From positions 313,411 to 349,604 of the forward strand of contig BLXT01000388.1 in NCBI GenBank assembly GCA_019648995.1: 36,194 nucleotides of DNA, read 5' to 3'. The notes beneath the pieces are model-generated. The model did no database searches, had not been told where the DNA came from, and saw only the letters and a list, made by a program, of their open reading frames with translations. The DNA is from Plakobranchus ocellatus. Its lineage: Eukaryota > Mollusca > Gastropoda > Plakobranchidae. Every line of letters begins with the position of its first letter. Position 1 is the first letter of the stretch. Position numbers and translations under genes: made by a program. Of the stretch, positions 12,201 through 24,200 are shown piece after piece.

Positions 12201-15200
12201 NNNNNNNNNNNNNNNNNNNNNNNNNNNNNNNNNNNNNNNNNNNNNNNNNNNNNNNNNNNNNNNNNNNNNNNNNNNNNNNNNNNNNNNNNNNNNNNNNNNN
12301 NNNNNNNNNNNNNNNNNNNNNNNNNNNNNNNNNNNNNNNNNNNNNNNNNNNNNNNNNNNNNNNNNNNNNNNNNNNNNNNNNNNNNNNNNNNNNNNNNNNN
12401 NNNNNNNNNNNNNNNNNNNNNNNNNNNNNNNNNNNNNNNNNNNNNNNNNNNNNNNNNNNNNNNNNNNNNNNNNNNNNNNNNNNNNNNNNNNNNNNNNNNN
12501 NNNNNNNNNNNNNNNNNNNNNNNNNNNNNNNNNNNNNNNNNNNNNNNNNNNNNNNNNNNNNNNNNNNNNNNNNNNNNNNNNNNNNNNNNNNNNNNNNNNN
12601 NNNNNNNNNNNNNNNNNNNNNNNNNNNNNNNNNNNNNNNNNNNNNNNNNNNNNNNNNNNNNNNNNNNNNNNNNNNNNNNNNNNNNNNNNNNNNNNNNNNN
12701 NNNNNNNNNNNNNNNNNNNNNNNNNNNNNNNNNNNNNNNNNNNNNNNNNNNNNNNNNNNNNNNNNNNNNNNNNNNNNNNNNNNNNNNNNNNNNNNNNNNN
12801 NNNNNNNNNNNNNNNNNNNNNNNNNNNNNNNNNNNNNNNCTCCATTCACATTATATATAGTTAGGAAATCCTCTAATTAAAGCTTTTATACTGTGGTAAC
12901 ATTAGAAAATTTCTAACTGTGAGCTTTTTCTGAGTTAATCTTGCATACAGTAAAATCACATGCTATAAATAAAAAAATACAATTAATGCTTTCATTCTAA
13001 GGGGGAATGGTGGCTCATCTGGTAGGTTAGTTGGCTACCCTGTCAGAGATCCAAGGTTCAAATCCCAGTCAATTTTTCATCGCTCCTCTGTCCACCCAGC
13101 ACTAAAAATGGGTAACTGGGTCTCTTAAGACCCGCCGAAAGTAAAGGCAGCGAGAAAAGCAATAGCAAAATATTTCATAATGCCGTATGCCATGAACAAT
13201 CAGGACCCTACAACTAGTTCCCCAATGCTTGGACTAAGTGTTGGACCCACTTCACTTTGTTTTTACTATTCTAACTAACAGAAAATTTTGAACTTTAAGC
13301 TTTTACTAAATTATCCTAGCCAGCAGTTTAAATTCATTTGCCGTCCGAAAAAAAAAAAATTATAATTGAAGCTTTTATTCTAAGGCAACAGAAAATTTCC
13401 AACTTAAAGCTTTTTTCTAATTTATCCTTGCTCACAGTAAAATTCATAAACTGTTAAAAAAAAAATCACTGGACTGTTCTATGGCCCTTGTCTAAATGTC
13501 AGTGGGCATGGGTAAATATTTACAAAAAAAAAATAAGCCTATTAAAAACTGGTCTTTTTAAGGGTAAACCTGTCGAAGATGGGAGCACATAAAGAGCCCT
13601 TTTGTAACTAAACTGACAGGGAGGAAAATCATTGAAGCACAATCTAGCACCCTGGGAGGAAAGATCATCTTACCCATTCTGACCAAATTGCTGTTGTGAG
13701 CCACCATGTAAAGCTCGACCCATCCATCCAGACTGTCCAGCGTCCACTGGCGGGCCAGGCGGTTCTGGGTCACCTTGTGCGTCAACCACTCCAGGCACTG
13801 GCGAGGGGTCACTTTGGTCAGCTGTCGGAAGAGCGAGGAGGAGGAGAGAAATTTTTTTATGTATTCAGTTGAAGCTATTTTGGAAGGAAAGCATTTAAAA
13901 ACAGCTTTTTTTTTTCTTTTACTCCTTTTTGCCACTACTTTTAAAACGCTTTAGGATTATCCTAAATTCGTATCCTAAACATTTTATAAATTTTTATTTC
14001 CCGACTAATTTTTTCCACATTTTTTCTCGATTTTCCATCTATATTTGTTGTTTCAATTTTTCATCAATAGCAACAATTTCATAAAGCTTGATTAGGAAAG
14101 ATTTGAAACAAAAAGGGGACTGAAAACATGTTACCCCTAGACAAAACAACTCTGTTTTTTTTTAAAGTTTTTACTGTGAAGCAGCAGTAAACAATCACCA
14201 GTTTTTCCAAGTCTTGAACTTAAAAACTAGACTTTCAATAGAGTTGCAATATGTAAAGAAATGATCATTTTTACCTCTGTAGCTGAAAATCTCCATTTTC
14301 TTTCAAATTAATGAGTCCTTTCCTACGCTCATTTTGGACTACTTTTCCAGACTGTCATCATCATCAAGTGCTTTTCTTGCACACTATCATCATCAAGTGC
14401 CTTTCTTGCACACAATCATCATCATCAAGTGCTTTACTTGCATACTATGATCATCACCATCATCAAATGCCTTAATAGCATATCATCATCAACATCCAGT
14501 GTCATACATGAAAGCATTGCACATCACATCTTCTGCCACATAGGCATTGTTTGAAACAAAATTAAGACAAACCTCCCAGAGTCTGGCCACTATCAGCTGT
14601 GTAAACGGTGGATAGCTTGGACTTCTACCAATATAGTCCGTCAAAGGAGTCAGGAGATCAAAGAAAGGTCGGGCCAGCTAAGCAAGAAAAAACAAAACAC
14701 AAATATCTTATCTTTATTTTAAATAAACTAATGGAGATTGTGAAACTTAGTCAAAGAGAAAATAAATGTTGAGATCAGTTGATGTGAGTCTGATGTCAAA
14801 GGCTCGTCATGATTAAATTTTGTCTTCTTTTAATTCCTGGCATTTAAAAAAAAAAAAGGTGCAAAAAAAAAAACCTACAGTTACGACTCCCTCTACTAAA
14901 ATGTAGCACTTCATTGTCACCAGTTGCTAGCCGCTCTAACAATCTTTGTTGCCATAGATTCACAGATTATAAAAAAAATATATAAATTTAGCAATCTGGA
15001 CATTTAAAGTTAAGTTTTAGTAAATATTTTTGGCATGATCACTTGGGAGCTCAAGCAGAGTTTATGGCAGTATCCAAAAGTTCAGGGCTAAGAGGATTAA
15101 TACAATTAAAAAAAAAAACATCTAAAGGTTTCTTTGCAATATTGGGACTCAGACTGGTTACAGGACATAAGTAAAGCTTTGGTGTGAAAATGAGAAGACC

Positions 15201-18200
15201 CTTTATTTTGTATGCCGACTTTTATTTTTTATATAAAGATTATTTTTTCATCTTTTGATGCAATATCTGTCTTTGTGTTGCACATCTATAGAGCATCAAC
15301 AGCAAATTGTCCACGAAACTTTTCAAAAGTAAAAGGAAAGAGAAAGTTTAGAAGTACTCACATCACCGAGTTTCTTTATATTGTTGAAGATGGCATTCAC
15401 AATCTGTGGTATAAAAAAATATATATTTCCGCTTCAGTAACCAAGAATTTAATTTTAAAATGTTGATATTTAAGGAAATTCAGACACAACATATGTGAAC
15501 AAAATAATGTTGTTTTCTTTCCTGAGCCCATAAAAGGAGATGTTATTACACATTGAAAGATTTTACTGCAATACAAGCTTGTGATATAGACAGTATCCTT
15601 TTTATTATGTCCAAATCCAAATGTTATGAGAGAATATCAGACAAAAAAGCATGGGAGCAGCAATAACTGTATCTTGGGATTTATAGTGAAATCATGCAGG
15701 TGGTGTCATATACTTAAGCCATATTTATGACCCAGAAGTTATTACTTTTAGTGAAGTTTCAGTTTGTTAAGAAGCTTTTCATTCTCTGACGAGACATAGG
15801 ATACAACAGCTTTCTATTTTTCTTTTTTTTTTTCAAATGATGAAAATGAGGAATCAATAACTTACCGAGACAGCCAGAGATTCGTTGAACATACACAAAT
15901 TGACAATGAGGTTACAGGTGTGTTCAATGTTGATGCTATCGCGGACTAGGTACATCAAGAAAGGATGGCCCTTTAGAGAGAAAGAAGAAGGAAATTCCAA
16001 TTTTATTTTCAATTTAGAAAACACATTTCTCTGGGCCTGGTCCAATTGATTACACAGAGAGACACAGAAGTAAGGAAAACTTTAGTATGCCTCACAAAAT
16101 TTTGCTTCTCAGAAAAGTAGTGCCAAGTGCAAAGCTGATTCAAATCGTATGCCTCTTTAATTTTTTAAAAAACAAATTCTCCCTTTTCTCACTTTCCAAG
16201 AGTCTTTTACAAGTTTTAAAAACATAAAAATATTTTGAACCTCTGTACAAATGACATTTCACAATGAAAATCATCAACTCACTAAAAAAAAGCAATATCA
16301 CATTAGGTTTTTATAATGACCATCTCATTGTGACTTCGAAAATCTATGTCTGGAATCTTGACTTGATCTAAAGGACATTTTGTTTAGTTCCATGTCTAAG
16401 GCATTCCAGGGGGCAAAAGGTCAGGACCCGGGTCCCATTTAAATCTTTAGCAACATTTTATTCTCACCTTTCCTCTGATAAGATAGCTCATGTCAGAATC
16501 ACTGAGATGCAAGATATGTCCATCCCTTGATACGTCAACAAGGTGAGCCACAAGGGAGACCATTTTACTGAGGGCTGTTGGTCGCGTCTCCTCAGGTGTC
16601 ATGACTAGTCCATCTTCGTCATCTTCCTCATCTGACATAATCTCAACCTGCGATAGTTAAAGAGGGCATATAACTCAATTCCTACCATTTTTACAGCAGG
16701 AAAAAAAAACATGTGCAAATTTCAGAGAGAATTTTAAAAACTTATCAAGAATCCAACATCACATCCAATTCTCCCATTGTTCGGTTTGTATAGAAATTAT
16801 TTTGATGCAATGTCAAACTTAATGCATCAAAAGCTAAAAGAATTCTCAGTTCAAACAGGCTTATGGAATTCTGCAGCAACTTACAAAAGTCAAACTTTAA
16901 ATAGACTCACATAATCTGACTGAGCCGACTTGCTGCCCATGTAGAATCTGACCACCATACTTATTGTGTTGATAGCATTGAGAAAATACGCCGAAGGGAA
17001 GTCGCCATTTGCATCTTGCAGTTTGGCAAATTCAAAGAGAAAGGTGAAGTACTCGCTGAGGTATTTATTTGTAGGCCTCATGCTACACTCCAGCTGGATT
17101 AGTGGAGAAAATAAAAGGGCAAAGGTTAACAGTATAGCGACAATTCAAAACATTTAAAACAAAAAAAAAACAAAAACACAACAATAAAATGTCAGCAGTG
17201 GCCGAGCATAAAATTATCACATTATGAAATGAAACGCCTTTTAATCTTTCGCATGCAAAAAAATGTTGAAAAAAAGGAAAGCTGCTAACTTAAATTTCTT
17301 CTGATTATTTAGAACAGGATCAAATTGGTTAACACTCTACCTGTTAGTTCCTTCAGTAATTTTCACAAATTCAGGGAAATGTTAGAATTCTTGTTACACA
17401 AGAAGCTTTAGCATGAATAATAGCATAAGCATAGAACCTAAAATGGTATACTTGTAATAAAGATAATAAAAGCACATATTACAAAACTATCATGTAACAG
17501 CACATGTTTTTCTAGTGTTTGAGCGTTCTCTTTAAATGCCTCACTTTTTTGTTCAGCTCTCAAGTTCTGCCTAGTTTGTTTTATTTTCTTTTAAATATAA
17601 AGGTCTAACAATATCTCACTTCACTCATACATAGACACGATATGAACACAGGATTATTTTGTCAGTATTCAAAGAAGGGAGTGTGCTATTCCAACACTCT
17701 CTCACAATCTAAAAGCAAACAATCCGGATTTTTTTATTTTCCTTAGAGCTATAATTACCCAAACCATCCTGCCTAGAACACTCACATTTGACAGAAGCTT
17801 GGTGATGAACCGGGTGACACAGTTGTGGGCACAAATCTCGGCAGGATCCATTCCCTCTCTAGAAACAAGTAGATCAAAAATAACAAATTCAGAATGTAAC
17901 CACTTGCAACAGTAATGTTTTTAAAAAAAAAAAAAAAGAAGAGAAATTGTCTTTCAACTCCTCCAACTTTTTCTGTGATGTTTGCTGTAGTGAAGTCTGG
18001 ATGGAATTATGATAATTCTGGGCTAAGAGGTGGATTTTTCACTTGAAAAAATATTGTTTCAAAGAAGGAAAAGGCACCTAAATGTATTTTTCTTCAAACT
18101 TTTACATAGAAAGTCCAAGTATAAAGATTAGTCTTAAAATACGTGATTATTCTTCTCAAGTCTCTTTTACATCTAATAAAGCAAAGACAGGAGTGACAAT

Positions 18201-21200
18201 GATTTATGTGCAATGGAACATAAAACAATAAAATGTGAGCACACACCCCATTTCATACAATGTAAACAAAATTCAAGTGCATTGTATCCTGCATAACTAC
18301 TTGAATGCCTTCAAGATACTAGAAATTAGAATTTTTTTTTGCAAACCAACCTTACCATACTGTCTTCTGAAGCTCCTGAACTTGTCTAAGCCAAAGCTCA
18401 GCTTTTAGCCCTAAAGACTAGGCTATTTTGATTTCAGGCCAGGAAACAAAACCTCTAAGAGAAGAATAAAATGAACACAAAACACTTCGCTCCTTTTTAA
18501 AAATGTTTTTAGAGTTTTGAAAGTGGCAGGCAAGGCAAGATGCTCCTCTGAAATCTTCTACCCTTTGAGCGACTCGGCTGTCAAACAGTACAGCATGGCA
18601 ATGGGCCGAAGGTCAAGATTCTATGGGATGCTGCATGAAAAAATGACAACCCAGCCTTACCCCAGCATGTTGTAGTCTCTTGGAGCTTTGCTGAGCTGTG
18701 TGATCATCATGATGAGGAGCCGCTGAAACATCTGGCGGATCATGTTGATGGGGCACTTGATGAGAATGTGTTGAATCCACCAGTCATCCTCCGCCATGTG
18801 GTCCAATAACCACTAAAAAGTTTGTTTAAAAAAAAAAAACACATTTTGAAAATGCTAAGTACTGCCAGAAACACTTCTTTTCATCAGTACCAAATAAAGC
18901 TATTCTCTTGGGCGACACACTGCCATGATCAAAATAAGGGAGGTATTGGTCACAGAATTATCATTGTAAATAATTCATCACACTTCAACCCAGCAGATAA
19001 GTACAATTTTCTTCAAGTCATATAAGGCTAGCATTGCTATGAGATCATTTGATTTTTCAACTTTTTACTCCAGATATTCATTCATGAAAAAAACCTTTGA
19101 AATTTGAACTGAATTTCATCTTTAAAATAGAAGAAGGCTCTACTTTTTTTGTTTTGACCACACATGATTCTCACTATTCAATGAATGAAGTAGTAAAATA
19201 AACTCACCTCACACGGATCCAAGCAGCTGCTGAATTTCTTCATCAAATAGTCGATCCAGTTGGGCATGTTTTTCTGGGAGCAGGAAAAATATTATTTAAC
19301 GGTTTCATGTTCATGAACTGTTTTGCTTTGGGAAGAAAAACTAAAAATCAAAAGAAAGGAAGTTAGCTTCAGAGAATGATGTATCGGTTCTAAAGCCTTT
19401 TTTTTTTAATAAATCAATTTACAAGATTATTATTCTGCTTATTTCAGTTCCTCCACTTTGGGCGTACAGTTTCTTCCTGATTAAAAAAAAAAATTGCTCC
19501 TGATTTATCCATCTTACTTTATCTTATGCCTTTTTTTTTCTTACTGTGTTCATGTTGCTTTATCTATATGGCATTTTTCATAACTTACTTATGTTACATT
19601 TTTTTTTAACTAATTTGTTTCTATTGTCATTTTTTTGTACTTAAATTTGCAAATATTACGAGGGGGGAAAAAAGTTTGCAGAAAAGCCTAATGAAAGTGA
19701 ACTCTGATGAATGAGTTCTTTGATATTTCATTTTATGCGCAGATTCCCTTCATCATCTTTTTTTCTGACAATTTTTTTGTTTTTGTTTTTGTCCTTTTAA
19801 ATATGCTTTGCAGTACCAAGCATTTCAAATGACAAAAAAAAACCCAGAATAATTGGAGACAACAGATGCATTATTTTTGTATTTTTTAAAAAGATAACTA
19901 GAGTCAACCTACTTTATCTTTAGCATGGATGAAAGACTCAAGGACAAAGCAGGACGCAAGAATAACAGCCTTGTGATTGGCCTCGTCTGTTACTTCAATT
20001 GGAAGAGAGGCTGGGATATGGGAACACATCTGCCAAATGTGACTGCAAACATAACAGCAAGTAAATAATCATAGCACCATATGCAGATTTATCTCTTGAA
20101 AATCTGTCACGTTCATGAAATTTGTTTGTGCCTCATGACATCAATGTAAAAGAATAAGAGAACTGCTAAACTGGGAGCAACTTTAAAACATATAATTTCT
20201 TAAAAGTGGTACTTTTTTGTAAGACTGATTACATTGTTAATATATTTTTCTGAATTTATTCCCCTCTCCACAGTTTCTCTCACAAAGAAAAGTGCAAATA
20301 TTTTTTACTCACTCAAAGTACATTCTGTCAAAGATGCTCCGATCCTTCAGAAATTGGGTATTATCATTCCAAATCCACTGCATTCACAGAAAAAAAAAAG
20401 GATTAAAAAAAAAAGAATCATCTATCATAATAAAAACAAAGCTTAATAAAGTAGGAAAAAATGGTGAATAAAATTATGCAGGTCTTTAAGAATATAAAGA
20501 AAGAAATTAAAAAAAATAATCAAGAAATAATGCAACATAAACAGAAAAAAAAGTGATTAAATGGGCGAAATATTAAGCTATACATTAGCAATAAAATATG
20601 TTTGTAGAGTTTAAAGATATTTTCTAAGGTGTCACTTTTGTTTTAGTAAAGCTATACAAAAAAAAAAAGGACAAATTTTTATAAAATGCTGAAACTGAAA
20701 CTTTTTGAAAAATTTATTTTCAGCTTTTGAATATCTAATATTCGGGTGATATGCAGAATCAAAAGCAGAAAAAATAATGCACTATCTCATATCCAAGTGA
20801 TATGCAGAATCAAAAGCAGAAAAAATAATGCGACCCTAAAATCTAAAAGCATATTTAAATTAATAAACATTAAAGACACAAAAAGTCAGCCTGCTTATTA
20901 CTTACATTGGCAAGATCAGGAGAAAGTTCAAACTTGTACTCCTCTTTCACCTCTGGAGGCTTTAACGACACTCTCTCATAAAACAGCATGTAAGCACTGT
21001 TAGTCTGCAAACAACCCCATAAGAATGAACATCATAAAGAATGGATCATTTCCAACAAAAGACGAAGAAAAAAAACACTTAGTTGCAGCATAAATAACTA
21101 TATCCCCTGTTACAAAAAACTGATTCAAAGAAACCAAAACGGAGCCCATGAAAAATTAAGAGTACAAAGAATAAAACACTTATAAAGAAGAGTAAGGCTA

Positions 21201-24200
21201 TCACTGAGCAACGTTTTACTCTTTCAGGCTTATTGCAAATTTCTCTTAAGCATACGTTGTGTGGAAAAAAATAGTCTGTTAATAAGGAGGCCAAGAAACC
21301 AACAAAATGCAATTATAAATCTCATTCTCATATCTAATCCAATGCGGTAATTTTTCCCTGCTTTGTGATATGAAGCCAAAGCTGCTGATTTCATTAAAAG
21401 AGTAAACTAGTCAAGAAAAAGCTGGATGAAATTGTAGGCTTTACCTTTTCAATGGGAAAATCTAGATATTTCTCAGAGACTGTGTCGTAAGTTTTGCCCT
21501 GAGGAGAAAATTTTTTAAAAATATGAATATATAAGAATTCAGCCCTCAAAAATAGATTACATACATTCTTAATTGAGCCTTAGCATCAAAACACAAATAT
21601 ATTTCGGTACTTTGGCCTCACCCCTCTCAGTTTGCCTCAAGTGATGAGCCAGTATCTTGTACAATTGTCTGATTAGACAGCCTCTTAAAAATCAGATTAA
21701 TTATTGCCATCGATTTTAGAGATTTGATATACTGAAAAATAAGAGCAATAAATACTAATTATACCTAACAGTCTCTGAGCTGGAAAAAATTCCATATCCC
21801 CACATAGTTATCTTCACAAGCTTTTTTAAGAAAATCAAGTCATATGTTGGGGGGTGGACAAAAAATAAAAAGTTCCATATGGAACATTATGAATTTACAA
21901 AATATAACTTTTTCTTTAATCAAGTTGGAAAAAAAAAATGTGAAAGCATAAAGTATACATACATTCATCTCGCCTCCGAAGGCCTCATGGGGAATGTTGC
22001 TAGCGTCAAAGGATTTCACATCAGCATCATTGAAGTGGTACCTGCCGTGAGAAAATGTCATTTTTCAGTTATGCGTGCAGGTAATGAAATTTCAACAAGA
22101 ACTACTCTCTGAATATGCCTTCTCTGAAAATCACCACAACACCATGCTCAAAAACAACTCAGAGACAATTTTTTAGATCCTTAGGGAAGCGCCTACAACA
22201 ACGCAGAATCAATATAAACTGAAGATAAAACAGTCTCTTACTTAAATTTCTATTGGACAAACAAAACAAGATTGAAACTAAAATACTCATGGTTGTTTAT
22301 TATGTCTCTGTTTAATGCTTAACATCTGATGAAGCCAAAATAAAGGCCAAATATTTTGCATGTTGTAGTTTCACTCTCGTTTCCTTTATTCATTAGAAAT
22401 TTCAGTTTTGTGAATAATTTATGTTCATTTTATAGGATTAATGAAGAGAGAGTGTGGCCTTTCCTCATTTCATTTATCACAGGTAATTAAAATAAGCTAG
22501 TGTTCAGCTTTTATGTTCATTAATCAGAATACTTGCTGTTAAATCTTGAAGTCAAAATAAACTTTGGAAAGAAATCTAAAGAGGTAGCTTACTTGCAAAA
22601 TGGGTAGGGGCCCCAGCTCTTGAATTTTACCCTGAGTTACTGAGTTGTCTCTAGCCAAAAACAAAATTTCACTTGAAAAAATTCCAACCGCAACATATTT
22701 GAGTCTCCTGAAAACCTACCATTTCTGGGTTTGTGTGTCTTTGATGAGGTTGTAGTAATGGCCTCCCTCTGCGCTTCCCACGTGCACCGTCACACCAATC
22801 AGTTTGTATTCGTAGGACTGCTCTCCCTCCAGGTGAGATTCCTCTCCCCCCTCCACATCTGGGGATATGGAAAGGGAAAAATCATGTACAAATAAACAAC
22901 TGCCTGCAGGTGGACCCCAAAATTGATTCACTTTTTTTTCTTCGATCAAAGTATGCACTTAAATAACCACCAACTACTAGCAGGAAAAAAGTAAATGTGA
23001 CCTGTCTGTGCAAAATAAATTGCTTGTCAACAATTGCCCAACAGTGGTATAAAGAAAAAATAGACAAAAATGGATGGAAATATTAAAGAAGAAATACTTT
23101 GCATATTGCTGAAAGGTGAGCATTTGCATTGTGCATAAAATGTCTTTGGTATCTTCAACTATTTCCACATGCTTTATCCTTTATATCTTGTCCCTCGGTT
23201 GCCAACAAATGACTCATTTTGTATAGACAGGTCACTAATCAAAATCAAGTGTCGAGTTAGCCACACCATACATTTGCATTATTTGATCTCTCTACACTTA
23301 AAACTGATTTTGAGCCACTGCTGTACCACAAGCTTTCATTCATCACTGTTTCCTTTGACAGATTTATATTTATACCAACCAGTGCACCCACAAGACTGGG
23401 AAATAAACAACAAAACATCTGCTCTAGTTTTGCCTGCTCTACAAGGCGCTCCAGGCAAACATCTGGCCATACCTAGAGCCACGAGTCGGAAGCTCTTCAA
23501 GAAGCCTGACAGACCTGCAGTTCACCACCACTTACACAGAGGGGACTGGGGAGTCCATTTGATAATCACAAACAACACTAACAACATTAACAGAGAAGTG
23601 TTAAAAGACCAGTCTTTTCCTGCATGGTCTGCAGATTTTAAAACCACTATCAATCACAATACAGTAGTTAGCAAACCTTTAATCTTCTCCTTTCCAATCA
23701 AGTTGTGTTCCATGTACTGCGACATGTCCAGGGAGTCAGGGAAAGAGAAGTGGGTGTTCACTTTCTCCTTCATCATAGTCAGCATGTTGAAGGAATACCG
23801 TAGAGTGTTGAAGCACAGAATCTGGGGCAGTTTGCGGAAACATGTCCTGAGGAAACAAATTTTCGGATACAGATTTCACCATGATCAAAATAGTTATGGG
23901 AATATTAAATATCGATATTTAATTGGGGACAATTTACATCTAATGTTACCATGAATGAAATGTTTTGTGCCTGTGTGTGGGAGGAAGAGCTAGATAGGCG
24001 GCAATCAAATAAAAATTTGATCCCATAATCCGCATACGTTTCAAATAATACAAAGCCCTTTTTTTTACTTCTATAATCATTATGAGATGATATCAATGTA
24101 AAACGTTAAGAATTATGATAAATTTTCCTGTGTTCACATTACCTGATCCTAACATAAAACATGTCATTATACAAAAATACTGTTGATATCATTAAATTCT

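Larger units (their letters stand above)
11879..13465. repeat. Repeat unit of about 100 bp, four diverged copies
   Basis: A unit with the order GAAAATTT-CTAACT, TGAG-TTTTTC, ACAGTAAAAT, then AAAGCTTT-ATTCTAAG recurs at about 11879-11978, 12900-12999, 13277-13384 and 13385-13465. The last two are adjacent and more diverged. This intron therefore grew by local duplication before the SINE-bearing segment was duplicated. Confidence 0.6.

Noticed and set aside
12079..12849. Two long minus-strand open frames across the N run
   Set aside because: They consist almost wholly of unknown bases; the frame is open only because N has no stop codons.
13558..13935. A 125-codon minus-strand frame starting MAKRSKRKKK
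   Set aside because: The N-terminal part is intron read-through; only 13674-13821 belongs to the gene.
14351..14507. A CRISPR-like array (regular short repeats)
   Set aside because: Repeats are degenerate ATC runs with similar, not unique, spacers, in an animal intron with no cas genes.
23169..23954. A 261-codon plus-strand open frame
   Set aside because: Its last part is the antisense of USP34 exon a15, and the rest has no recognisable domain or start context. It is kept only as a low-interest GC-rich patch.
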